Notes: generated by a model not told the origin, from the sequence alone. 5,701 nt of DNA from Tardiphaga sp. (GCA_028290765.1 JAQGJF010000036.1:1-5701); one strand, 5' to 3'; numbered from the stretch's first letter, positions 1 through 5,701 are shown. A program made the numbers and translations.

Positions 1-314
1 CGGACGCGGTCGCAAACGAGAATAGTCTGGCGATAGGCGGCGAGACTGGCGAGTTTTGTCAGGCGAAAATCGATCGGCGGAATGTCGGCGACGTCCGCAA
101 AACTCCATGCGGCGTGCACGCCCGGGATCGCCAGCGCCGGCTTCAGATCGACGGAAAGAAGCTTGCCATGGGCAAAGGTCGAACGAACCACCCGCATGTG
201 CAACTGGTTCGGAAAATTGATGTCGGCGGCAAAGCGGCCCTGGCCTCTCAGCAGCGGGCCGTCCTCCTTGCGGAGCACGGAGCGGCCGACATATTTCGGT
301 TTGGCGTCGCTCAT
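1..314 (-). CDS. Second molybdopterin-binding large subunit of xanthine dehydrogenase/CODH-type hydroxylase (5' part only)
   Basis: This open frame begins with ATG at 314-312 and runs off the left edge, giving 104 codons without a stop. The N-terminus carries YVGRSVLRKEDGPLL, then RGQGRFAADI and VVRSTFAHGKLLSVD, and ends near TILVCDRV. This is the usual opening of the aldehyde oxidase/xanthine dehydrogenase a/b hammerhead domain in CoxL-like large subunits. The match to the complete large subunit at 807-3143 is clear in the first part (VGRS, ED, GQGRF and AD shared; about 15 of 25 aligned residues identical by eye), but the two diverge afterwards, so they are paralogues rather than a recent copy. 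A GGAG ribosome binding site (324-327 on the plus strand) lies 9 bases before the ATG, and the start is 16 bases after the small-subunit stop, so the gene is probably last or near last in the same operon. The Mo-binding and active-site motifs would lie outside the window. Family confident; substrate unknown. Confidence 0.9.
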   Translation of the reverse strand, partial: MSDAKPKYVGRSVLRKEDGPLLRGQGRFAADINFPNQLHMRVVRSTFAHGKLLSVDLKPALAIPGVHAAWSFADVADIPPIDFRLTKLASLAAYRQTILVCDRV

Positions 315-330
315 GCGGCCGAACTCCGCG

Positions 331-810
331 TCACGGCAACCGCATCTCGATGGCGGCGGCGCGGACCGCCTTGATGATGTTCTGATAGCCGGTGCAGCGG
401 CAGAGGTTCGAGGAGAGAATATCGACCAGGTCCTCGTCGCTGATATCGGGTTCGCGCTCCAGCACGCCGACCGCCAGCATCAGAAAGCCCGGCGTGCAGA
501 AGCCGCATTGCAAGCCGTGATGCTCCATGAAGGCGCGCTGCATCGGATGCATCTCGTCGCCTTTGGCCAGGCCTTCGACGGTGCGGATGGTTTTGCCGGC
601 GGCCTGCACCGCGAACATCAGGCAGGAGCGCACCGGTTGGCCGTCGACCAGGACCGTGCAGGCGCCGCAGACGCCATGCTCGCAGCCGATATGAGTGCCA
701 GTCTGCCCGCATTCTTCGCGGATGGCGTCCACCAGGGTTCTGCGCGGCTCGACGAGAATCGAATGATCGCGGCCGTTGATGGTGAGGGTGATGTCAGCCT
801 TGTTGCTCAT
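331..810 (-). CDS. (2Fe-2S)-binding small subunit of molybdenum hydroxylase (CoxS-like)
   Basis: The 159-residue product is the electron-transfer subunit of a three-subunit Mo hydroxylase. It carries electrons from the molybdenum site to FAD and is cytoplasmic, since no signal peptide is seen. The N-terminal ferredoxin-like domain holds the plant-type cluster motif GCEHGVCGACTV with Cys43, Cys48 and Cys51, and a fourth ligand at Cys63. The C-terminal helical domain holds the second cluster, with Cys102 and Cys105 in QCGFCTPG and Cys137 and Cys139 in LCRCTGYQNI. All eight ligands are present, and the length is normal for the family (about 150-170). Gln101, before the first Cys of the second cluster, matches the residue that contacts the molybdopterin cofactor in relatives. 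The ATG at 810 overlaps the large-subunit stop as ATGA. A GGAAG ribosome binding site (817-821 on the plus strand) lies 6 bases upstream, inside the large-subunit gene. The frame is intact and the role is highly confident; the reaction is set by the large subunit. Confidence 0.97.
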   Translation of the reverse strand: MSNKADITLTINGRDHSILVEPRRTLVDAIREECGQTGTHIGCEHGVCGACTVLVDGQPVRSCLMFAVQAAGKTIRTVEGLAKGDEMHPMQRAFMEHHGLQCGFCTPGFLMLAVGVLEREPDISDEDLVDILSSNLCRCTGYQNIIKAVRAAAIEMRLP

Positions 811-3143
811 GGGAGTCTTCCGCTGCTGCGCAACGCCGCGCGAATCCGTTGCGGCGTTGCCGGCATCTCGTCGATGGAGACGCCGAATGGCGACAAAGCG
901 TCGTTGATCGCATTGATCACCGCCGCCGGTGCGCCGATGGCGCCGCCTTCGCCCAGTCCCTTGGCCTTGGTGAGCGTATTGCCGGTGAGGGTTTCGATAT
1001 GATGCAGTTCGATCGGTGGGATTTCGTGGGCGGTGGGGGGCAGGAAGTCGGCCAGCGTGCTGGTCAGGATGTTGCCGGTTTCGTCATAGATGATCTCTTC
1101 CAGGATGGCGTTGCCAATGCCCTGCGCCACGCCGCCATGGACTTGTCCGTCGGCGATCATCGGATTGACGAGCAGCCCGGCATCCTCGGCGACCAAAAAT
1201 TTTTCGACATCGACACGTCCGGTTTCGACATCGACCTCCACGATGGCGACGTGGCAGGCATTGGAAAAGGTCCCCGGCGGATCGTAGCTGCCGGTCTCGG
1301 TCAGGCCGGGTTCGATCTCGCCTTTGAAGATATGGGTCTGGTGATAGGCGGCACGCGCCAGGGTGGCGATGGTGATGGAACGGTCGGTGCCGATCACCTG
1401 CGCCGAGCCGGATTTCAGGGTGATGTCGTCGGCGGATGTCTCCAGCATGTGGCTGGCGATCTTGATCAGCTTGGCGCGCATCTTTTGGGCGGCCAGCAGG
1501 CTGGCGCCTCCCGAAATGACCAGCGAGCGGCTGGCGAACGTGCCCCAGCCATAGGGCGCGCGATCGGTATCGCCATGCACGATCCTGATGTGCTGCGGAT
1601 CGATGCCGATTTCATCGGCGATGATCTGCGCCAGCGTGGTGCGAAGTCCCTGCCCATGGGGCGAAGAACCGATCCGCGCCTCGACGAAGCCGGAGGGGTC
1701 GATGGTCAGATGCACGGTTTCCCAGCCCGGCGTGATCTCCATGCCGCGCGCGGCGAAGGCGGGGCTACCGTAGCCGGTGCGCTCCGAAAAAGTCGCAAAG
1801 CCGATTCCGAGATGACGGCCGTTGTCGCGGGCCTGCTTCTGACGCCTTCGAAAGGCGGCGAGGTCGATGGCCTCGATCGCCATCTCCATGGTTTCCTTGT
1901 AGCTGCCGTCGTCGAATACGAGCCCGGTCGCCGAGGTATACGGAAATCTGTCGATCAGGTTGCGGCGGCGGATCTCGGTCGGCTCGATCCCGAATGCGGC
2001 GGCGGCCTTGTCCATCAGCCGTTCCAGCACCAGGGTGATGACGGGTCGCGAGACGCCGCGATAGGGCGCCATCGGACAGGTATTGGTCAGAACGCCGCGC
2101 GATCGGCTGTGGTAGGCGCGCACATCGTACGGGCCCGGCAGTTCCGCGAGCGCCATCAGCGGCTCGACGCCGCAGGTGGTGGGGAAGCAGGAATAGGCGC
2201 CGACATTGGCAACGATGTCGGCGGAAAGCGCGATCAATCTGGCATTGGCGTCAAAAGCGCCTTCGAGCTGGACGTGCTGATCGCGGCTGTGAAAGCTCGC
2301 GATCAGGTTTTCACGGCGGTCTTCGGTCCAGGCGACGGAACTGCGCAGGCGCCGCGCCAGCCAGACCAGAAGTACATATTCCGGTGCCAGCGACATCTTC
2401 TGCCCAAAACCGCCGCCGACATCGGGGGCGATGACGCGCAGATCTCCCTCGGGCATGCCGATGATATCGGCAATCGCGGTGCGGGCCAGATGCGGCATTT
2501 GCGTGGTGCAGGTCAGCGTCACCCTGCCGGTTGAAGCTTCATAGCTGGCGTGACCGGCGCGGGCTTCCATCGGGGTTGCGTTCTGCCGGTAGGAGCGGGC
2601 ATCGACGCGGATCATCCGGTGCGCGCTTTTCCACACCTGATCGAAGCCGGGCGTGGTGATCCGGCCTTCGACGATGACATTGCCGGCGGCCTCGGCATGA
2701 ACCAGTGGCGCGCCTTCCAGGAGGGCGCTTGGGCCATCGACCAGCGCCGTCGTTTCAACGATTTCGACTTCGATCTGTTCGGCGAGGTCTTCCGCTTCAT
2801 CCTTGGCCGCGGCAAAGACCGCGGCGATCGGTTCGCCGGTAAAACGGACCACGCCGTCGGCGAGTATAGGCTGTCCGACCGGAACATAATTGAACTTGTG
2901 CAGCATCGGCCGGATCGGCTTCAGCGCCTTGAGATCGGCGGCGGTGACGAGCTGGGCGCCCGGCGGTGCGGTGATTTTCCCGATGTGCCCGGCCGCGACT
3001 GAGCTACGCACGAAGCGCACCCAGTGCGTGGCCTTGAGATCGGCGGTGAAACGGCCCTGGCCGGTGACGAGGGCCGGGTCTTCCATGCGCCGGATCGACC
3101 GTCCGACCCATGTCGTTCCGGAGCCCTTGGTGTGAGCCGTCAT
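807..3143 (-). CDS. Molybdopterin-binding large (catalytic) subunit, xanthine dehydrogenase/CODH-like family
   Basis: The 778-residue product is the catalytic subunit of a Mo hydroxylase that binds the molybdenum-pterin cofactor and oxidises an unidentified substrate. The N-terminal hammerhead domain covers roughly residues 12-130 (WVGRSIRRMEDP, GQGRF, later RFTGEPIAAVFA). The Mo-binding domains follow: QMPHLAR from residue 215, GGGFGQK at 243-249, the active-site loop APYRGVSRP at 359-367, HGQG at 496-499, HGGVAQGIGN at 669-678, and GLGEGGAIGAP at 729-739 with Glu732 as the expected catalytic base. The loop differs from AYRCSFR of form I CO dehydrogenase (its Cys is absent) and also from the AYRGAGR form II type, so I would not call it a CO dehydrogenase. 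Length is typical of the family (about 750-800). It overlaps both neighbours by ATGA: its ATG overlaps the medium-subunit stop and its TGA overlaps the small-subunit start. Its only visible GGAG is 11 bases upstream, so initiation probably depends on translational coupling. Family very sure; substrate unknown. Confidence 0.96.
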   Translation of the reverse strand: MTAHTKGSGTTWVGRSIRRMEDPALVTGQGRFTADLKATHWVRFVRSSVAAGHIGKITAPPGAQLVTAADLKALKPIRPMLHKFNYVPVGQPILADGVVRFTGEPIAAVFAAAKDEAEDLAEQIEVEIVETTALVDGPSALLEGAPLVHAEAAGNVIVEGRITTPGFDQVWKSAHRMIRVDARSYRQNATPMEARAGHASYEASTGRVTLTCTTQMPHLARTAIADIIGMPEGDLRVIAPDVGGGFGQKMSLAPEYVLLVWLARRLRSSVAWTEDRRENLIASFHSRDQHVQLEGAFDANARLIALSADIVANVGAYSCFPTTCGVEPLMALAELPGPYDVRAYHSRSRGVLTNTCPMAPYRGVSRPVITLVLERLMDKAAAAFGIEPTEIRRRNLIDRFPYTSATGLVFDDGSYKETMEMAIEAIDLAAFRRRQKQARDNGRHLGIGFATFSERTGYGSPAFAARGMEITPGWETVHLTIDPSGFVEARIGSSPHGQGLRTTLAQIIADEIGIDPQHIRIVHGDTDRAPYGWGTFASRSLVISGGASLLAAQKMRAKLIKIASHMLETSADDITLKSGSAQVIGTDRSITIATLARAAYHQTHIFKGEIEPGLTETGSYDPPGTFSNACHVAIVEVDVETGRVDVEKFLVAEDAGLLVNPMIADGQVHGGVAQGIGNAILEEIIYDETGNILTSTLADFLPPTAHEIPPIELHHIETLTGNTLTKAKGLGEGGAIGAPAAVINAINDALSPFGVSIDEMPATPQRIRAALRSSGRLP

Positions 3144-3997
3144 TGCAAGGTGCGCTCCAGGGCGCGGCGCGTGACGGCGCGCACCAGGTCGCGGCGGTAT
3201 TCACCCGTGGTCTGGATGTCCTCGAGCGGATCGACGGCGTCGGCCGCCGCTTCCGCCGCCGCGCGAAAAACTTCCGCGTTAGGCGCCTTGCCATTCAACC
3301 GGGCCTCAGCTTCGCTGATGCGGCGAGGGTTCGCTTCCGCGCCCCCGATACCCACCCTGGCTTCGACGATGACACCATCGACGACGCGATAGGTGACGAG
3401 TGCTGCTGCCATCGCGAAATCGCCGGCGCGACGGCTGAATTCGTAGAAGCCGAATTGGGTATCGGCGGAAAGCAGCGGCAATCGCACTTCCGCCAGCAAC
3501 TCGTCTTCCTTGAGCGACGTCGACATGATGCCTTCGAGAAAATCGGCAACCTCGATCAGGCGTTCGCCGCGCACGCTTTTCGCCACCAGCCGGGCGTCCA
3601 GTGTGGCCGCGACCAGGCACCATTCGGAGGACGGGTCGGCATGGGCGAGGCTGCCGCCAAACGTACCGCGCATCCGGATCGGATAATGGGCGATGTGGCG
3701 GACGACATAGGACAGCAATTGCCCCAGCGGGCCTTCCACCACCGGTCTGTGGAAAGCGGCATGGCGCACCCGCGCGCCGATCGACAGAATATCCCCGTCA
3801 ACCTTGAGCCGGTCGAGGCCTTCGACCTCGTTGATGTCGATCAGATGGGCCGGCCGCGCCATCCGGAACGCCATGATCGGCACCAGACTCTGGCCGCCCG
3901 CCAGGATCCGGCCGTCCAGCGGCGCGAATTCGGAAAGCTGGTCGACAACCTCCTCGACGGTCCGGGGAACATGTCGAATGAACGGCGCGGGTTTCAT
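3140..3997 (-). CDS. FAD-binding medium subunit of molybdenum hydroxylase (CoxM-like)
   Basis: The 285-residue product is the flavoprotein subunit that receives electrons from the [2Fe-2S] subunit and passes them to an acceptor. The FAD-binding PCMH-type fold starts at once with PAPFIRHVPRTVEEVVDQL. AGGQSLVP at 33-40 and GTFGGSLAHADPSSEW at 111-126 are the two FAD-contacting motifs of the CoxM family. The C-terminal CODH flavoprotein domain includes FSRRAGDFAMAAALV around 187-201. Length is normal for the family (about 260-300). The frame stays open upstream to an ATG at 4123, which would add 42 residues. I chose the ATG at 3997 because the family fold begins there, an AGGG ribosome binding site (4005-4008 on the plus strand) lies 7 bases upstream, and the extension would run through the predicted promoter and a palindrome. 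It is the first gene of the operon and its stop overlaps the large-subunit start (ATGA, 3140-3143). Confidence 0.96.
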   Translation of the reverse strand: MKPAPFIRHVPRTVEEVVDQLSEFAPLDGRILAGGQSLVPIMAFRMARPAHLIDINEVEGLDRLKVDGDILSIGARVRHAAFHRPVVEGPLGQLLSYVVRHIAHYPIRMRGTFGGSLAHADPSSEWCLVAATLDARLVAKSVRGERLIEVADFLEGIMSTSLKEDELLAEVRLPLLSADTQFGFYEFSRRAGDFAMAAALVTYRVVDGVIVEARVGIGGAEANPRRISEAEARLNGKAPNAEVFRAAAEAAADAVDPLEDIQTTGEYRRDLVRAVTRRALERTLQ

Positions 3998-4034
3998 GGC
4001 AGAACCCTGGTCTGGGGCGGTAAAATTCACTTGT

Positions 4035-4062
4035 ATGCTAACAATCTCGGCGGGCGAGTCAA
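4035..4062 (-). promoter_or_regulatory. Predicted sigma70-type promoter of the molybdenum hydroxylase operon
   Basis: On the minus strand a -35 hexamer TTGACT (4057-4062) is followed after 16 bases by a -10-like TAGCAT (4035-4040). They match the TTGACA and TATAAT consensus at 5 of 6 and 4 of 6 positions. Transcription would start near 4028, leaving about 30 bases before the medium-subunit ATG at 3997. The site is the most AT-rich stretch of this intergenic region. An interrupted dyad, TTGT-N6-ACAA (4031-4044), is centred on the -10 box and could be an operator, though four-base arms alone are weak evidence. Promoter rules in this group are looser than in E. coli, so this is a reasoned prediction only. 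Confidence 0.5.
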
Positions 4063-4073
4063 TCGGGGCCGCA

Positions 4074-4102
4074 GCGTCGTCCCGGCCTTGCCGGGACGAC
4101 GC
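4074..4102. repeat. Perfect 13-bp palindromic repeat (copy 1), just after the flavoprotein stop codon
   Basis: The left arm GCGTCGTCCCGGC (4074-4086) pairs perfectly with GCCGGGACGACGC (4090-4102) around a 3-base CTT loop. It begins one base beyond the stop codon of the flavoprotein gene (4104-4106) and lies 11 bases upstream of the -35 box of the next promoter. No T-run follows on either strand, so it is not a classical intrinsic terminator. It could still end or stabilise the upstream transcript. A second near-identical copy at 5442-5471 argues for a dispersed REP-like intergenic element. Confidence 0.85.
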
Positions 4103-4103
4103 G

Positions 4104-5348
4104 TCACCGGCTTCCCGGCCCATCCCGGTCCAGCGCGAAATCCTCGAGCAGCGGCGAGTGCGAGCCCCCGATCAGCCCGCCGATCAATTGTGCGGCAAGA
4201 TAGCTGAAGGTGATGCCGTTGCCGCCATAGCCATAGGCGGCATATACGCCTTTGGCGTCGGGAACGGGACCGATCAATGGCAGACCGTCATCGGTGGTGT
4301 CGAAGGTGCCGGACCAGCAAAATTCGATATCGGGTTCGGCGCGCGGCCAGAGGGCTGCGAGCCTTTCGGTCAACCGACGGGATTTGTCCGGAATCAAGGC
4401 GTCCCGTGCATCCGGTTCGATGATTTTCCGGCTGTCCTCGCCGCCGATGATGATGCGGCCTGTAGCGGTGGTCCGGGCATAGAGATAATCCTTGCTGTCT
4501 TCCCAGATCAGCGCGGCGTTGTTCCAGATGTTTTGCGGTTGCGGCCGCGTGGCAATCGCCCAGCTCGACGACGGCTTTTGAATCGTCGCCTGAACGATGC
4601 CGGGCATCACATAGCCGGTCGCCAGCACGACGTGGCGCGCCTCGATCATGCCTCCGTGCCTGAGCGTGACGCCGACCGAATGCGATGCGGAGTCGAACGC
4701 GACGGTCTCGGCCTCGAGCAGGCGCGCCCCGCGCATCACCGCGGTTCGCAGCAGGCCTCCCGCCAGTTGCACCGGATCGGCATCCGCGGATCCGGGCGAC
4801 AGCAGGCCGCCGGCGCGGGCGATGTCGAATTCGGTCAGCAGCGTCTTGTGATCGAGGAAATTGCCCGGCAAGCCCGCCCGCGCGCGAAGCGCGTGCTCCT
4901 CCATCAATTCCGCGGCTGTATCGCCGGCGGCGAGATAGAGCGAATCCTTGTCGCGCATCTCGCACGGCAGCCCCAGCCGCTGCATTAGGGATTTCAAACC
5001 GTGGACCGCCTGGAAGCTCGCGTGGTAAGCGCGTGTAGCGCGCTCAAAGCCGTAGGCATTGGTCAACTCGCTCAATGATCTGTCGATCTCCCACAACAGC
5101 ATTGAGGTGCTTGCCGCCGTGCTGCCGCGGCCCGGAAGCTCGCGATCGACGATCACGACATCGAGCCCCTGATGCGTGAGCTGCTCCGCCATCAGCGACC
5201 CGGTGATGCCGCATCCGACGATCAGCACGTCGCAGCGCACATCGCCGGTGACCGGCGGCCGAAACACATGTGCGAGGCCGGCAAACCACGGTGAACGGCC
5301 GCCGCGCAGATCGGCTTGCTCGGTGTCTTTGGAATCGAAGGTGTGAAT
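4104..5348 (-). CDS. FAD-dependent oxidoreductase, DAO family (start codon uncertain)
   Basis: The product is a flavin oxidoreductase of the D-amino-acid oxidase/glycine oxidase superfamily, probably soluble; amine or amino-acid-like substrates are usual for the family, but this one is unknown. Numbered from 5348, the recognisable protein starts with DLRGGRSPW at about residue 13. The Rossmann dinucleotide motif VGCGITGS follows at 44-51 and the acidic residue ending strand 2 is Asp68 in VIVDRE. Near the C-terminus GTFDTTDDGLPLIGP (347-361) and GYGGNGITFS (373-382) form the usual FAD-closing region. It has about 414 residues and no C-terminal Rieske domain. No ATG, GTG or TTG lies in frame close to the expected N-terminus. 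The coordinate used is a rare ATT at 5348 with GGGG 5 bases upstream. Alternatives are GTG at 5267 (loses DLRGGRSPW), ATG at 5501 or GTG at 5552 (both read through a palindrome), or an out-of-frame ATG at 5364 joined by a one-base shift. The gene body is sure; the start is not. Confidence 0.85.
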   Translation of the reverse strand: MHTFDSKDTEQADLRGGRSPWFAGLAHVFRPPVTGDVRCDVLIVGCGITGSLMAEQLTHQGLDVVIVDRELPGRGSTAASTSMLLWEIDRSLSELTNAYGFERATRAYHASFQAVHGLKSLMQRLGLPCEMRDKDSLYLAAGDTAAELMEEHALRARAGLPGNFLDHKTLLTEFDIARAGGLLSPGSADADPVQLAGGLLRTAVMRGARLLEAETVAFDSASHSVGVTLRHGGMIEARHVVLATGYVMPGIVQATIQKPSSSWAIATRPQPQNIWNNAALIWEDSKDYLYARTTATGRIIIGGEDSRKIIEPDARDALIPDKSRRLTERLAALWPRAEPDIEFCWSGTFDTTDDGLPLIGPVPDAKGVYAAYGYGGNGITFSYLAAQLIGGLIGGSHSPLLEDFALDRDGPGSR

Positions 5349-5441
5349 GGGAGCCCCGCGGCATGAAATGTCGATGCTTGATATGAAGGTTAATCGCCGA
5401 GGCTGAGTTGCGTTCCCAATCCGAGGGCCCTTCCCGTCAAC

Positions 5442-5471
5442 GGGTCGTCCCGGCGAATGCCGGGACGACCC
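5442..5471. repeat. Perfect 13-bp palindromic repeat (copy 2), upstream of the flavoprotein gene
   Basis: The left arm GGGTCGTCCCGGC (5442-5454) pairs perfectly with GCCGGGACGACCC (5459-5471) around a GAAT loop. Compared with the copy at 4074-4102, each arm differs only at the second base from its outer end (C in one, G in the other), and the opposite arm carries the matching change, so pairing is kept. The element sits in the divergent promoter region. It resembles the REP-like palindromes common between genes in the Bradyrhizobium group (recall, not checked). No T-run follows on either strand. Confidence 0.85.
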
Positions 5472-5561
5472 CGCGTGGGTACGTTTACGCTGGCAAGGCA
5501 TTTCGAAAAATGTGAGGTTTGCGGTGAACTGCCAACGCTTGAATGGCGGCACAACAAAACC

Positions 5562-5567
5562 GGGAGG
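5562..5567 (+). promoter_or_regulatory. Ribosome binding site deciding the TTG start of the aldo/keto reductase
   Basis: GGGAGG is a strong Shine-Dalgarno match. It is separated by five bases (CGCCT) from the TTG at 5573. This spacing supports the TTG over the in-frame ATG at 5543, which has no purine-rich sequence ahead of it, and over the ATG at 5580, which is in another frame. Confidence 0.7.
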
Positions 5568-5572
5568 CGCCT

Positions 5573-5701
5573 TTGCAATATGTCCGTTACGGAACGTCCG
5601 GCATCAAGGTATCGAAACTGTGCTTCGGCTGCATGTCGTTCGGCGATCCGGCCTGGCATGAATGGGTGCTGGACGACCAGGCGGCGCGGCCGTTCTTCAA
5701 G
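5573..5701 (+). CDS. Aldo/keto reductase (5' part only)
   Basis: The first 43 codons are visible and the gene runs off the right edge. Read from the TTG, the product opens with MQYVRYGTSGIKVSKLCFG, then CMSFGDPAWHEWVLDD and QAARPFFK. This is the standard N-terminus of the aldo/keto reductase family: a short beta hairpin and the first barrel strand (VSKLCFGCMSFG). These are NADPH-dependent TIM-barrel reductases of aldehydes and ketones. The MSFGDPAW...VLDD pattern recalls the YajO-like bacterial branch. The catalytic Asp, Tyr, Lys and His lie beyond the window, so activity cannot be judged. An in-frame ATG at 5543 would add ten residues (MAAQQNREAP) but lacks a ribosome binding site, whereas the TTG follows GGGAGG. 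The gene is divergent from the flavoprotein. Family assignment is firm despite the short sequence; the substrate is unknown. Confidence 0.88.
   Translation, partial: MQYVRYGTSGIKVSKLCFGCMSFGDPAWHEWVLDDQAARPFFK

Larger units (their letters stand above)
5349..5572. other. Divergent intergenic region between flavoprotein and aldo/keto reductase genes
   Basis: This stretch of about 220 bases separates the two divergently oriented genes and must carry their promoters. The minus-strand frame of the flavoprotein stays open through it to a GTG at 5552, but the residues it encodes show no recognisable domain and cross a perfect palindrome, so I treat it as non-coding. On the minus strand a TTGGGA and GATTAA pair spaced by 18 bases (near 5390-5419) is only a weak promoter candidate. 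No convincing sigma70 or sigma54 promoter was found for the plus strand. Apart from the palindrome at 5442-5471 and the ribosome binding site at 5562-5567, I see no RNA gene or other element. Confidence 0.55.

Noticed and set aside
82..1002. A 306-codon plus-strand frame spanning the second large subunit, the small subunit and the end of the first large subunit
   Set aside because: It crosses three convincing minus-strand genes and its translation is low-complexity and GC-driven, without a domain.
849..2534. A 561-codon open frame on the plus strand, antisense to the large subunit
   Set aside because: It has no recognisable motif and lies wholly opposite a gene with clear family motifs. Long antisense frames are expected in GC-rich codon-biased DNA.
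807..3997. Annotation as aerobic CO dehydrogenase (coxM, coxL, coxS)
   Set aside because: The AYRCSFR loop of form I CO dehydrogenase is absent, the gene order differs, and no cox accessory genes are visible.
4074..4102. The palindrome as a rho-independent terminator
   Set aside because: The stem is strong, but no T-run follows on either strand. I keep it as a repeat with a possible role at transcript ends.
3998..4123. A 42-residue N-terminal extension of the medium subunit from the ATG at 4123
   Set aside because: It would read through the palindrome and the predicted promoter. The family fold starts at 3997, which has its own AGGG ribosome binding site.
3110..4207. A 365-codon plus-strand frame opposite the FAD subunit, and the similar 3804-4988 frame
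   Set aside because: Both are shadows of the medium subunit and flavoprotein genes. They cross the promoter and palindrome and have no ribosome binding site or motif support that I can see.
4074..5471. Palindromes as parts of a CRISPR array or insertion-sequence ends
   Set aside because: Only two copies 1.4 kb apart, no regular spacers, no transposase between them, and no target-site duplication seen.
5490..5506. A sigma54 promoter (TGGCAAGGCATTTCG) for the aldo/keto reductase
   Set aside because: The GG element is present, but the GC element at the required spacing is missing.

Overview
The window reads as a chromosomal segment from a high-GC alphaproteobacterium. The protein style and the GC-rich, GTCGTCCCGGC-type intergenic palindromes suggest the Bradyrhizobium/Rhodopseudomonas group; this is inference from recall, not a database match. 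It contains five genes on the minus strand, two of them partial or with an unclear end, and the beginning of one gene on the plus strand.

On the minus strand, in transcription order (right to left), positions 3997 to 1 hold a tightly packed operon for a molybdenum hydroxylase of the xanthine dehydrogenase / CO dehydrogenase superfamily: an FAD-binding medium subunit (3140-3997), a complete molybdopterin-binding large subunit (807-3143), a two-cluster [2Fe-2S] small subunit (331-810), and the N-terminal 104 residues of a second, different large subunit (1-314, continuing off the left edge). The first three genes overlap by ATGA junctions and the fourth follows after 16 bases. A sigma70-like promoter lies just upstream of the medium-subunit gene at 4035-4062. 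The enzyme would pass electrons from Mo through two [2Fe-2S] clusters to FAD. The active-site loop is not that of a true (form I) CO dehydrogenase, so the substrate is unknown.

Upstream of the operon, on the same strand but with a promoter and a hairpin in between, lies a DAO-family FAD-dependent oxidoreductase (4104 to about 5348). Its protein body is convincing, but no conventional start codon lies at the expected place. Two near-identical perfect 13-bp palindromes (4074-4102 and 5442-5471) bracket this gene. They differ by one compensated base pair. To the right, on the plus strand, an aldo/keto reductase gene begins at a TTG codon at 5573 behind a strong ribosome binding site and runs off the right edge.

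The neighbourhood is thus a cluster of redox enzymes. No maturation factors (XdhC/CoxI, CoxD, CoxE types), transporters or regulators are visible, so pathway assignment stays open. The most notable points are the M-L-S-L' subunit arrangement with two large-subunit paralogues, the variant active-site loop, the start-codon problem of the flavoprotein, and the paired palindromes. I saw no clear evidence of a wholly new system.
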